A DNA stretch of 19,978 bases from Lachnospiraceae bacterium UBA3820 (GCA_002369325.1 DFDU01000035.1:1-19978), one strand, 5' to 3'. Positions 7,889-15,962 are shown, numbered from the stretch's first letter. A program made the numbers and translations. Notes: a model not told the origin generated them from the letters alone.

Positions 7889-7928
7889 AAAATCATATTG
7901 AACTAAACTAATTTAGTTCAATATGATT
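7889..7928. terminator. bidirectional terminator, 17-bp perfect stem
   Basis: Arms 7891-7907 and 7912-7928 are perfectly complementary with a 4-base loop (CTAA). On the minus strand the stem is followed by TTTTTTCC, a good termination signal. On the plus strand the tail is ATAATTAATAT, which is weaker. One arm lies inside the last codons of the SbcC-like gene, whose stop codon falls in the loop. Confidence 0.85.
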
Positions 7929-9653
7929 ATAATTAATATCCTTTTCTTTTAATTTGTTTATCAATCTGTAATCAGACGTGAAAATAATCATTTGTTCGGA
8001 ACTGATTTTCTTTGTCACATCAATTATATTTTCAAGATAATCATTGTCCAATCCATCAAAAACACCATCCAAAACAACCGGCATTTTTTTCTCATCACAT
8101 AAGCTCTTTAAGAAGGAATATCTGATAGCAAGATAAACCTGATGCTTATCAAAATTATCCAGATTTTCAATCTCGACATATCCGTTTTGAGACATAACCA
8201 TCGGTTTATTATTTTCATTAATGTATAAATCGTTATACTTTTTATTTGTAAATTTTGAAATAATATCCGATATATTGTTATTTATAATAAAGCTGTATGA
8301 TTTACTCATATCTTTTGATATATCATTAATTGTATTAATAGCTAAATTTATAGCATGTATCTCTTTTTGTGCATTATCCAGCTTTTTGGCATATGCTTTT
8401 CTTTCTTCCGTCAATTCATCACGTTTAGTTATATCGGCAAGTATTTTTCTTTCTTTGTCTGTCAGTTCTTCTCTCTTATCCAGATAGCTCTTTGCAAAAG
8501 ACATATCAATTTCAACCTCTTCATAGGTCTCAGTCTTTCTTTCAAGCTCATAAATGATACGTCTAAATTCCTCTTCCGAAGGTGTCCTGACTTCCTCTTC
8601 AAATACACCTTTGGCATATAAGCCTTCAATGATTGTAACCAATACGAACAAAAATGTACAGATAATAAAAATCTGTCTTACCGCTTTGTCAAACGGCAAA
8701 ATACAAACAACCGCTGAAATAACCGCGATAACAAAAATACCGGTTAATATAATGAACCATAATTTATCCGTAAGCTTTTTCTCAGGTTCGTATTCCATTA
8801 AAAGTTCAGGATCAAGAAAAACTCCTTCATTAGTATTATTTCCGGCATTTTTTTTGGAATTATCATCAGTCTTTTCTTCAGCTTTCTCTTTTACCTCTTT
8901 ATCGGATTGTGTACCATCATTATCCTCATTTTCATCCTCGGATTTTTTTGTCTGTATAAGTCTTCGGGCTTCTCTCTTTCTTCTTGCAGTTTCGATTGCA
9001 AGTTCTTCCTCGATAGCACTTATCTTTTTTCTTACATCCTTTAATGCGGAATCGACATCTTCATAATCCTCAAGCTCCGAATCGATTACTTCTATATTTT
9101 CCTCGATAACGGACGTGTCATATTCTCTTCTTTTGTTTTTTAAATATGCAATACTTTTATTTACGTCAATTGATGATGTTCCGGTCATTATCATATTTTT
9201 TATATCATAATTAAAATACTCCGAATAATCATCATACTTATCATCGACACAATATCCGTTGACATAATTGTCTCTGCTGCAATCAAAAATCAAGCCGTCC
9301 AGACTGTCATTTTTTACTTTTAATTCTTTTCCGGAATTTAATTCAAGTACGCTTGCCTTTCCGTTCTTTTTTGCAAAGCTTCTCTCAACAAAAAAGGTTT
9401 TGTCATCATCCTTGATGTATGCTTTACCTGAAAAAGAGTTACCCTCTTTAGGCTTGTATACTTCATAAAAATTAGTTCTTTTTTCATTCATGGCATTGCC
9501 CGACAGGCCATAAAGCATTGATATAATAAAATCCTTTATGTTTTTTCTGGCTGTACCCTTTGTTCCCGATATTACATTTATTCCGGGCTTGAGAACTATT
9601 TCTTTATTATTAAATTCTCCGAAGCTTTTGAGCAATAGTTTATTTAAATACAT
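7908..9653 (-). CDS. SbcC/YhaN-like ATPase-fold protein with degenerate ATP motifs and two TM segments
   Basis: 581 residues. Order: an N-terminal RecF/SbcC-like head (MYLNKLLLKSFGEF, residues 1-14), coiled coil (about 165-235), an acidic Lys/Glu/Asp linker (236-290), two membrane helices (about 299-321 and 328-346), a second coiled coil (365-450) and the C-terminal head half. Family knowledge: SbcC/YhaN heads open with a Walker A such as GPNEAGKST. The aligned stretch here is GTKGTARKN (30-38), with Gly, Lys and Ser replaced. The signature region (LDNFDKHQVYLAIR, 498-511) lacks the Ser-x-Gly, and Walker B is VVLDG (527-530), without the second acidic residue. The frame is intact over its full length, so it is not an ordinary pseudogene. 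The start is one nt after the nuclease stop, with GGTGAG as binding site. It probably partners that nuclease-like protein at the membrane; ATP hydrolysis is doubtful. Confidence 0.82.
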   Translation of the reverse strand: MYLNKLLLKSFGEFNNKEIVLKPGINVISGTKGTARKNIKDFIISMLYGLSGNAMNEKRTNFYEVYKPKEGNSFSGKAYIKDDDKTFFVERSFAKKNGKASVLELNSGKELKVKNDSLDGLIFDCSRDNYVNGYCVDDKYDDYSEYFNYDIKNMIMTGTSSIDVNKSIAYLKNKRREYDTSVIEENIEVIDSELEDYEDVDSALKDVRKKISAIEEELAIETARRKREARRLIQTKKSEDENEDNDGTQSDKEVKEKAEEKTDDNSKKNAGNNTNEGVFLDPELLMEYEPEKKLTDKLWFIILTGIFVIAVISAVVCILPFDKAVRQIFIICTFLFVLVTIIEGLYAKGVFEEEVRTPSEEEFRRIIYELERKTETYEEVEIDMSFAKSYLDKREELTDKERKILADITKRDELTEERKAYAKKLDNAQKEIHAINLAINTINDISKDMSKSYSFIINNNISDIISKFTNKKYNDLYINENNKPMVMSQNGYVEIENLDNFDKHQVYLAIRYSFLKSLCDEKKMPVVLDGVFDGLDNDYLENIIDVTKKISSEQMIIFTSDYRLINKLKEKDINYNHIELN

Positions 9654-9654
9654 T

Positions 9655-10716
9655 CTACTCACCAATCTCAAGCAATGCATCTATTCCGTAACGCATGGCT
9701 TTTTTTCTTATGTCCTCATTTTCTATTTCATCATCAGACATACTTTTTATAAATCTTCCGACGATATTGTTCCGATTTTCCTGCATAAGCTTATCTAAAT
9801 CGTAATATTCTTCTGTCCTGTTGATAATCTGGTTTATATAATAATTTGCTTTTATTACGCTTAAATCAATCTCAACCTTGCTGTCGATTTTTCCTTTAAG
9901 CATAATACGATAAATATTATCTCTTCCCAGACTCAAAATTTTCTTTTCTACTGCAGTGCTTATAGCATGGCTATCCATACTGCTGTCAAGTTTAACCGTT
10001 GTATTAACATAACTTCTCTTATTACAGGGAACCCAGGTAATACCCGTATGGCCTTCCTCATCAACCTCTCCGTATATATAACCATGCTTACCGGTTTCAG
10101 TATAATCAAGTGGCTCAAGCGAACCCGAAAAGGCCATTTTATTTTTTAAAATATGCTTTACCTTGTGTATATATCCAAGAGCAATATAATCAAAATTCTT
10201 TCTCGCAAGTCTTTCCGAAGAAAACGGCATATGTGTTGCGTCTCCGCCATGTCCCAAAAGGATATTATATGCGCCTTCCCTTCCAGGATTAAGCTTTTCA
10301 AGAATTCTTTCTTTATATTCAGGCTTAGCATAACTGAATCCCGTAACACATACGTTTAAATCTTCTATATATGCATTTGTTGCTTTTCCTGCCGGAAGAA
10401 CTATAATATTTGATGAAAAATTAATCTTAGACCATGCAGAATCCTCTGACATATAGTCCGAAGAACCTGCAATTATTACCGTTTTTGTTTTATATAATCT
10501 TTTTAATTCTACATCAAGCTTTCTTAATTCCTTTTCTGTAGGTGGAGTATCATACAAATCTCCGGCAATAAGCAAAAGATCTATCTGAAGTTCATCACAT
10601 ACCGTAAGAACATTTTTAAAGCTCTCAAATAATTCTTCCGATCTCTTTTCACTCCATTTTCTGCCTTTATCCGGTTTTTTTCCAAGATGTAAATCTGAAA
10701 TGTGTATAAATTTCAT
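9655..10716 (-). CDS. SbcD/YhaO/Mre11-like metallophosphoesterase with altered catalytic motifs
   Basis: 353 residues. Seen: motif I SDLHLG (Asp8, His10), motif II GDLYD (52-56), then GSSD (84-87) where the family has GNHD, LGHGGD (154-159), and GYIHK (181-185) where SbcD proteins have GHIHK. A capping and C-terminal region (190-353) follows, of normal length for firmicute YhaO-type proteins. The substitutions remove the motif III Asn metal ligand, its catalytic His, and one His of the last motif, so Mn-dependent nuclease activity is doubtful. DNA reading of both places confirms the residues. The start ATG has GAGG 10 nt upstream and a TTGCAG-17-TATAAT promoter. It is immediately followed by the SbcC-like gene, as in genuine sbcDC/yhaON operons. 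It may be a structural or DNA-binding partner, or use different metal chemistry. Confidence 0.85.
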   Translation of the reverse strand: MKFIHISDLHLGKKPDKGRKWSEKRSEELFESFKNVLTVCDELQIDLLLIAGDLYDTPPTEKELRKLDVELKRLYKTKTVIIAGSSDYMSEDSAWSKINFSSNIIVLPAGKATNAYIEDLNVCVTGFSYAKPEYKERILEKLNPGREGAYNILLGHGGDATHMPFSSERLARKNFDYIALGYIHKVKHILKNKMAFSGSLEPLDYTETGKHGYIYGEVDEEGHTGITWVPCNKRSYVNTTVKLDSSMDSHAISTAVEKKILSLGRDNIYRIMLKGKIDSKVEIDLSVIKANYYINQIINRTEEYYDLDKLMQENRNNIVGRFIKSMSDDEIENEDIRKKAMRYGIDALLEIGE

Positions 10717-10774
10717 TTTATCAAAACCTCAATCGCTATACCTTTATATAAACATTTTAATCTCAATCTTATTT

Positions 10775-10803
10775 ATTATAATACGAAACATCTTCATCTG
10801 CAA
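10775..10803 (-). promoter_or_regulatory. sigma-A promoter of the SbcD/SbcC-like operon
   Basis: Minus strand: TTGCAG (10798-10803), 17 bp, TATAAT (10775-10780), about 59 nt before the ATG. Confidence 0.75.
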
Positions 10804-10865
10804 GAAATTTCAATCATTCCGCAAACATACCAAAAAAAACTGTTTACCCGAATTGTTTTGTTTTA

Positions 10866-11120
10866 TTATTCATTATTTTTTGAATATTTATTCTTCGTAG
10901 CCATACCGCCTCTTAAATGTCTTTCCGATTTATTTATATCAAGTATCGTTCTGACTTTTTTTGCCAACTCATAATTAAGTTTCGGAAGTCTGTCCGCCGC
11001 ATCCTTATGCGCCGTAGATTTACTGACACCGAATTCCCTGGCAGCCTGTCTTACCGTTGCGTTATTTAAAACTATGTACTCACCTATGCTCAAAACCCTC
11101 TCCTCAATATAATCTCTCAA
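10866..11120 (-). CDS. spoIIID: sporulation transcriptional regulator SpoIIID
   Basis: 84 residues from the chosen start. Seen: DYIEERVLSIGEYIV, a helix-turn-helix with TVRQAAREFGVSKSTAHKD, then RLPKLNYELAKKVRTILD and the signature KSERHLRGGMATKNKY. This matches SpoIIID along its whole length, including the basic C-terminal tail that helps DNA binding. Known role: mother-cell regulator that switches the sigma-E regulon during engulfment. No ATG is available at the N-terminus. UUG at 11120 is preferred because GAGG lies 7 nt upstream; another UUG two codons earlier is nearly on top of that site. Upstream I see no convincing sigma-E promoter (a CATAAACT near 11149 resembles a -10 but lacks a matching -35). 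It is divergent from the C39 peptidase gene. Its presence implies an endospore former. Confidence 0.95.
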   Translation of the reverse strand: MRDYIEERVLSIGEYIVLNNATVRQAAREFGVSKSTAHKDAADRLPKLNYELAKKVRTILDINKSERHLRGGMATKNKYSKNNE

Positions 11121-11194
11121 AATCAAACCTCAAAAAGTCGTTTTTACAGTTTATGCATATATCACATCCTGTAGTACATACAAAACTACTTTTC

Positions 11195-11223
11195 TTGCTC
11201 GCAAACACAGTATATGATATAAT
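11195..11223 (+). promoter_or_regulatory. sigma-A promoter of the C39-like peptidase gene
   Basis: TTGCTC (11195-11200), 17 bp, TATAAT (11218-11223). An ATG at 11230 lies almost at the expected transcript start, so the downstream ATG at 11281 is the likely start. Confidence 0.75.
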
Positions 11224-11280
11224 CAACTAATGAAAAACAGACTTGTTTTCATTTTTTTACATCTTCTTTCGGAGGCAGTA

Positions 11281-12084
11281 ATGAGAAAAAAAATAATTCT
11301 TATTATTATAGCTTTATTAATTATAATATGTGGTATTCTTTTTTTCTTTATGCATAAAAAAAACAAGAAAAAAGAGGTTCCGCCTGCCAAGGCTTATTTT
11401 GAAGTCAATGGTCTGTCCTTTGACTTTTCAATAGAATCATTTGCCCGTGCAAATGAAGAAACAGGCGAGGTTGAAATACCTACCGTAGATTTTCCCGAAA
11501 ATCCCGATAAGGTTGAACTTAATCTTGAAATAATTTATCAAAATCCCGAATACCCCGCAGGTTGTGAAGCCATGGCTTTGACTATGCTGCTTAACTATTT
11601 CGGTTATCAATTGGATAAATCGGAAATAATAAATAATTATCTAATTTATTCTGACGAAAACTATCTCATGGGATATAAAGGACGTCCTGACATAACTCCC
11701 GGAGGTGGCTGCTATGCTCCCGCACTCACAAATACAGCCAACAGGTTCCTGCTCCAAAACAACAGCTCTTATAAAGCTAAAAATATAAGCGGTACAGAAT
11801 TCAAGGATTTATTTACTTATGTTGCAAAAGGCTATCCCGTTCTGGTATGGACCACCGTAGGCTTAAAGCCGTGCAATAAGGCTTCATACATTTATAAGTA
11901 CGGTGATACCGATTATACATGGGTTTATAATGAGCATTGTGTGGTATTGGCAGGCTACAGTATTCCCGATAATACAGTTACAATATACGATTCCATAGAC
12001 GGAGTAAAAACATATTCCATTGATGAATTCCGGACAGTCTATGATGATATGTGGAAAATGTCCGTGGTACTTGAAGCAAAATAA
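11281..12084 (+). CDS. membrane-anchored C39-like cysteine peptidase
   Basis: 267 residues. Seen: a single N-terminal membrane helix (about 5-24) followed by a Lys-rich stretch, which places the catalytic part outside the cell. The papain-like domain has YQNPEYPAGCEAMALTMLL with Gln87 (oxyanion hole) and Cys95, NEHCVVLAGYS with His219, and IYDSIDG with Asp237, the expected C39_2 order. GRPDITPGGGCYAPALT is typical of clostridial members of this family. Their substrates are mostly unknown; some C39 domains process secreted peptides, but no ABC transporter is fused here and no precursor peptide gene is seen nearby. The ATG at 11281 follows GGAGG by 5 nt. The gene stands alone between divergent spoIIID and a bidirectional terminator. 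Confidence 0.85.
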   Translation: MRKKIILIIIALLIIICGILFFFMHKKNKKKEVPPAKAYFEVNGLSFDFSIESFARANEETGEVEIPTVDFPENPDKVELNLEIIYQNPEYPAGCEAMALTMLLNYFGYQLDKSEIINNYLIYSDENYLMGYKGRPDITPGGGCYAPALTNTANRFLLQNNSSYKAKNISGTEFKDLFTYVAKGYPVLVWTTVGLKPCNKASYIYKYGDTDYTWVYNEHCVVLAGYSIPDNTVTIYDSIDGVKTYSIDEFRTVYDDMWKMSVVLEAK

Positions 12085-12090
12085 ACATCA

Positions 12091-12150
12091 AAAAAGCAGT
12101 GTACAAATTGAGATGATACATATCATAATTCTCATAACACTGCTTTTTTT
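12091..12150. terminator. bidirectional terminator between convergent peptidase and lysozyme genes
   Basis: Outer arms AAAAAGCAGTGT (12091-12102) and ACACTGCTTTTT (12137-12148) pair fully, and an inner ATGATA/TATCAT hairpin extends the structure. There are runs of T on both strands (plus TTTTTTTT after the stem, minus TTTTTT), so it can serve both converging genes. Confidence 0.85.
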
Positions 12151-12160
12151 TATAACTATA

Positions 12161-13111
12161 TTATTCTAACCATACATTCAAATCTAAATTCAGATTATTT
12201 CCGGGAAGTCTTCCCTCACTTGTATATTGCCATGCGGTATAAAGATAAGGAAAATTAGGCTGATTTGAATAATGTGCAAGCCAAAGCTTATAATTTCCAA
12301 CTCTGCTCATATCAAGCTGTTGAACAAACCAATTACGATTCGAATATACCATAGGCTCATAGCCGGCAGCTTTTACAGTCTCACAAAAAGCCACAATACT
12401 GTCTGTTCTTGAGTCAATATCAAGTTCTGCCGTTCTTGCTCCGTCGGCAGGCATATCCTCGGTATCTATTATTACGGGACCCTTAACATCATAATCTTTT
12501 ATGAGACTAAGTGTATAAAGTGCCTCTTCAACTCCCTCATTATAATTTAAGGCCTGAGTAAAAAAATAAACTCCAACATCAAGTCCCGCGTCCAAAGCTC
12601 CCTCTATATGAGCTTTAAACATATCATCGGTTACGATTTTTCCGGTACCGTATCCTCTGTATCCGGCTCTTATGATAGCCATATCAACACCTGCTGCCTT
12701 AACAGCTTCCCAGTCAACATTGGTTTGATATGAGGACACATCAACGGCAACCCTCGAAGTTCTGGTTGCATTAGCGTCATGATAATACATAAGATTATTA
12801 GCATCATCTACAAAAAAATTATCTACTTCATAATTATTCCTCGGAACTCCGCTCGCTATTTTGTAAAACTCATAATTCGGTTCCGATCCGATTAATACAT
12901 ATGCAGCATTTACATAGGTCCAAAAATTGTTTTGGATCATAGCAGCCTCATAATCCGGAGTAAGTGTCCATTCACGGCTCTCTGTTTCCGTTTTGATAAA
13001 AACAGGCTTGTCTCTGTTAATTGTAACATTAATTAAAATTACAAGTGCAACCAAATTGGCAATTAGTAATGCAATAATAATCGTAATAATACTTTTAGCT
13101 TTTTTATTCAT
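12161..13111 (-). CDS. membrane-anchored GH25 lysozyme (muramidase)
   Basis: 316 residues. Seen: one N-terminal membrane helix (about 8-30), a linker region of about 90 residues without a recognised fold, then a GH25 domain from VAVDVSSYQTNVDWEAVK (Asp124) through IIRAGYRGYGTGKI, GLDVGVYFFTQALN, VIIDTEDMP (Asp216, Glu218, Asp219), GYEPMVYSNRNWF, LWLAHYS and AWQYTSEG to LDLNVW. Catalytic Asp and Glu positions are present. Family role: hydrolysis of the MurNAc-GlcNAc bond in peptidoglycan. The anchor suggests remodelling of the cell's own wall, not attack on other cells (inference). The binding site GGAGA is 9 nt from ATG. It is the only gene of its unit and converges with the C39-like peptidase. 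Confidence 0.92.
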   Translation of the reverse strand: MNKKAKSIITIIIALLIANLVALVILINVTINRDKPVFIKTETESREWTLTPDYEAAMIQNNFWTYVNAAYVLIGSEPNYEFYKIASGVPRNNYEVDNFFVDDANNLMYYHDANATRTSRVAVDVSSYQTNVDWEAVKAAGVDMAIIRAGYRGYGTGKIVTDDMFKAHIEGALDAGLDVGVYFFTQALNYNEGVEEALYTLSLIKDYDVKGPVIIDTEDMPADGARTAELDIDSRTDSIVAFCETVKAAGYEPMVYSNRNWFVQQLDMSRVGNYKLWLAHYSNQPNFPYLYTAWQYTSEGRLPGNNLNLDLNVWLE

Positions 13112-13143
13112 AAGTTTTTATCTCCAAGTCTGATAATAAAATC

Positions 13144-13172
13144 ACTCTACCATATTTGTATATTATTCTCAA
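13144..13172 (-). promoter_or_regulatory. candidate promoter of the GH25 gene
   Basis: Minus strand: TTGAGA (13167-13172), 17 bp, TAGAGT (13144-13149). The -10 is only a partial match. The gap to the upstream permease stop is 64 nt, so read-through from that operon is also possible. Confidence 0.45.
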
Positions 13173-13175
13173 GAA

Positions 13176-15191
13176 TCAACTAACTTTTTCCTTTTTCGAA
13201 TTTATCAAAATATATCCTATATATATAAAAAGTGTACCGATAATAATCAAGAATAAAAGATCGAAGGCTTCCAGAGTTTCACTCGTCAGTATAGGAAAAA
13301 TCTTCCCCACCTGCTTCGGATAATACATAATCACACACGAGAGACCATTATTTATAAAATGCATAATCATTCCCATAAAAAGACTCTTTGACTTATATAC
13401 AACATAGCATGTAACATAACCGATAAAAGCCGTAACGATAAATCTTACAAAGCTCATATGATATATTCCGAAAAGACATGCCGATATAAGCATGGCAGTT
13501 TTAGGTTTAAATTTATCTTCAAAAGCCGAAAATACATATCCCCTGAACATCATTTCTTCGCATATGGCAGGTGCAACGGCAACCACAAGCAAGGTTGAAA
13601 TAAAGCTATCACCCATGAGTGATTCCTGAAGTTCGTATGTTTCACCTATGCTGTCCGGCAAAAATACACCTATAACGGCCGTAATAACCATACCAAGCAA
13701 AATGGTTCCTATTATCATTAAAATACCCGATAATAAGTAAGCTCCCTTACAGCTATTAATCTTGAATGTCTTTTTTAAATTCTTTTTAGTATATATAGCT
13801 GCCAAAAGAGGTATACCAAGAATTATAAACTGCGTTCCCAAAACTCCGAAATATTTGAATTTAAGCTGTATGGCTCCTCCTATATAAATCATTGCAAAGA
13901 TGGTTATTACCAACACAAGGATGGTATCTCCAAGTTCCGGAACACCGCCGGATTTTATATTTTTTCTTCTTTCAAAAATCTGCACACCTGCAGCAGACTC
14001 TCCGAAAAGAATGGATTCACTGTTATAAATTCTTCCCAGAATCCATATAGCAAAGAAGCCATATAGCACATTACTTAACAACACCAGCAAAATAACCGTT
14101 GCATCATATTTAAAAGACAACATATCTCTTATCAAAAGCGTTATATTTGCAATCGGTATAAGAGCCACCTTTTCCGTAAGCCTTACATTCGGAATAAATC
14201 CTATAAATGAAGCAAACATAACTACGAGTGAAAGAGGAGTAATATAATTATTAGCTTCTTTATATGATTTTGCAAAGGCCGTAACACACATGGTTATAGC
14301 ACTTATAAAAATTGCAAAAGCAAATACACACAAAATTACAACAAGCAAAGCCGGTATAAATTTAGCTATATCGACTCCACCGGAAAAACTGTCATTATAT
14401 GATTTTGCTACGCCGTACATATAAGCTCCGACACCGATAAGCGATATAACATTAAGCAATGCGGAGATTATGCCGATGGTTCCAACAACCAGAAACTTAC
14501 TCACAATTATCTCGCTGTTAGTTACCGGAAGCGTAAGTAAGGTTTCCAAGGTTCCTCTTTCTCTTTCTCCTGCCGTAGTATCTATGGCGGGATACATGGT
14601 TCCCATAAGAAGACTTACCACAAGCATAAAAGGAAGAATACTTGACAACAGACTTCCAGCTGTCTCCTCATTTGATGCCGTATCATTGAACGAAACCTCT
14701 ATCGGTTCAAGCACCTCATCAGCATCAAATCCTGCCGTCTCAAGAGTTTTTTTAGTAATATCCGAAGAATAATCGGATAAAAACTTTGAAACCTTATCTG
14801 CGGCATAGCTTGAGTTCGTTATTGAAGAAATATAATATACTTCAAATTTTTCTTTTTCATCCTGAGTATATATTTTTATATATACATCAATATTTTCACC
14901 GGCAAGAGCCTTCTCCGGTTCGGAAGTTTCAACAAATTTAAGAGAATAATCCTTAAGCTCGTATTTTGCCAAAAGCTCTGATATAAGTCTGCTATCATCA
15001 GATTCTATCGCAACCGTATATATTTTTTCGGACATACTTGTTGTTATATTTCTCATTACCTGAAGACTCAAAACGATAAGCAACGGATATAAAACGATAG
15101 GCACCAGAACCATCATAATCACAGTCTTTTTATCTCTTAACACATCAAGTAATTCTTTTTTGAAAAGACTTTTTACATTTTTAAGATTCAT
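13176..15191 (-). CDS. ABC-2 permease fused to a CPBP (CAAX-like) intramembrane protease
   Basis: 671 residues. The N-terminal part (about 1-390) is a NatB-type ABC-2 permease: helix at 23-45, a large extracytoplasmic loop (about 50-180), TTAGERERGTLETLLTLPVT in the conserved cytoplasmic coupling region, and five more helices. The C-terminal part (about 430-665) carries CPBP motifs: EEMMFRGYVFSAF (Glu545, Glu546, Arg550), FGIYH (His578) and MHFINN (His611, Asn615), which match the Glu-Glu-x3-Arg, His and His-x3-Asn sites of Rce1-like proteases. This fusion occurs in other firmicutes with a NatA-like ATPase. The start ATG overlaps the ATPase stop by 4 bases (ATGA), with AAGGAGG inside the ATPase's end, so translation is coupled. 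Likely role: export of, or immunity to, a small molecule or peptide, with the protease part possibly processing or protecting; the substrate is unknown. Confidence 0.9.
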   Translation of the reverse strand: MNLKNVKSLFKKELLDVLRDKKTVIMMVLVPIVLYPLLIVLSLQVMRNITTSMSEKIYTVAIESDDSRLISELLAKYELKDYSLKFVETSEPEKALAGENIDVYIKIYTQDEKEKFEVYYISSITNSSYAADKVSKFLSDYSSDITKKTLETAGFDADEVLEPIEVSFNDTASNEETAGSLLSSILPFMLVVSLLMGTMYPAIDTTAGERERGTLETLLTLPVTNSEIIVSKFLVVGTIGIISALLNVISLIGVGAYMYGVAKSYNDSFSGGVDIAKFIPALLVVILCVFAFAIFISAITMCVTAFAKSYKEANNYITPLSLVVMFASFIGFIPNVRLTEKVALIPIANITLLIRDMLSFKYDATVILLVLLSNVLYGFFAIWILGRIYNSESILFGESAAGVQIFERRKNIKSGGVPELGDTILVLVITIFAMIYIGGAIQLKFKYFGVLGTQFIILGIPLLAAIYTKKNLKKTFKINSCKGAYLLSGILMIIGTILLGMVITAVIGVFLPDSIGETYELQESLMGDSFISTLLVVAVAPAICEEMMFRGYVFSAFEDKFKPKTAMLISACLFGIYHMSFVRFIVTAFIGYVTCYVVYKSKSLFMGMIMHFINNGLSCVIMYYPKQVGKIFPILTSETLEAFDLLFLIIIGTLFIYIGYILINSKKEKVS

Positions 15192-15949
15192 ACCCAGTCC
15201 TCCTTACTTCCGACAAGATTACCGAATACCTCTCTTAAATTATCCGAGCCTCCCTTTTCCTTTATCTCATTTACGGTTCCTTCCGCAACAATTTTTCCCT
15301 TATTAATAATTATGATACGGTCGCAAAGCTTCTCCGCTTCCTCCATATAATGTGTAGAATAAAGAACTGCTTTGCCCGCCTCCTTTTCTCTAAGCATGAA
15401 ATCTACTATTGCATTGCTGCTCAATATATCGAGTCCGAGAGTAGGTTCATCAAAAATATAAAGCATTGGATTATGAATAATACATCTTGAGATGGATGCT
15501 CTTTGTGTCTGACCGGTAGATAATTTTTCAATTCGGTTATCTATAAAGCTATCCAGATTCAGAATTTTTGAAATCATTTCAATTCTTTCGTTTATCCCGG
15601 TTTCCGGCATACCGTAAAGTGTACCTGCCATAACCAGTAATTCTCTTGTACTTAATCTTCCGTAAAGCTTGGTATTTCCCGAAAGATATCCTATATATTT
15701 TTTTATTTCCGTTCCGTCAGAAATCTGTTTTCCGTCAGAAAAGATTTTAACCTCGCCCGAGGTAGGTTTCATAAGACTTCCAAGCATACGAAGCAATGTT
15801 GTCTTGCCTGCGCCGTTAGGTCCTATAATGCCGACAATTTCACCAAGATTTACCCTAAGTGAAATATCATCAACAGCATTAAAACTGATTTTCGTATTAT
15901 GCTTTTCATTACGTATAAATGTTTTTACCAGATTGTTTGCTTCAAGCAC
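15188..15949 (-). CDS. ABC transporter ATP-binding protein, NatA type
   Basis: 253 residues. Seen: Walker A GPNGAGKT (43-50), signature LSTGQTQR (143-150), Walker B YIFDEPTLGLD (164-174), and the switch His in STHYMEEAEKLCDR. All catalytic residues are present. The C-terminal region is the short type typical of ATPases paired with ABC-2 permeases. It provides energy for the coupled downstream permease. GTG at 15949 is the start, with GGAGAGG 6 nt upstream; it begins 13 nt after the hydrolase-methyltransferase gene. The neighbourhood suggests an exporter for a product modified by that enzyme. Sodium extrusion, as in B. subtilis NatAB, is an alternative. Confidence 0.95.
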   Translation of the reverse strand: MLEANNLVKTFIRNEKHNTKISFNAVDDISLRVNLGEIVGIIGPNGAGKTTLLRMLGSLMKPTSGEVKIFSDGKQISDGTEIKKYIGYLSGNTKLYGRLSTRELLVMAGTLYGMPETGINERIEMISKILNLDSFIDNRIEKLSTGQTQRASISRCIIHNPMLYIFDEPTLGLDILSSNAIVDFMLREKEAGKAVLYSTHYMEEAEKLCDRIIIINKGKIVAEGTVNEIKEKGGSDNLREVFGNLVGSKEDWV

Positions 15950-15962
15950 GGATAACCTCTCC

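Noticed and set aside
8554..9066. 170-codon plus-strand ORF
   Set aside because: Antisense to the SbcC-like gene; Ser/Phe-rich composition mirrors the Glu/Lys-rich coiled coil, and it has no convincing ribosome binding site.
7908..9653. SbcC-like gene considered as a decaying pseudogene
   Set aside because: The full frame is open, the ribosome binding site, promoter and terminator are kept, and coiled coils and both head halves are recognisable.
10800..10865. Possible terminator after spoIIID near an eight-base T run
   Set aside because: I could not find a stable stem before the run; only the T stretch itself is visible.
11130..11160. Possible sigma-E promoter before spoIIID (CATAAACT near 11149)
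   Set aside because: No matching -35 element at the expected distance.
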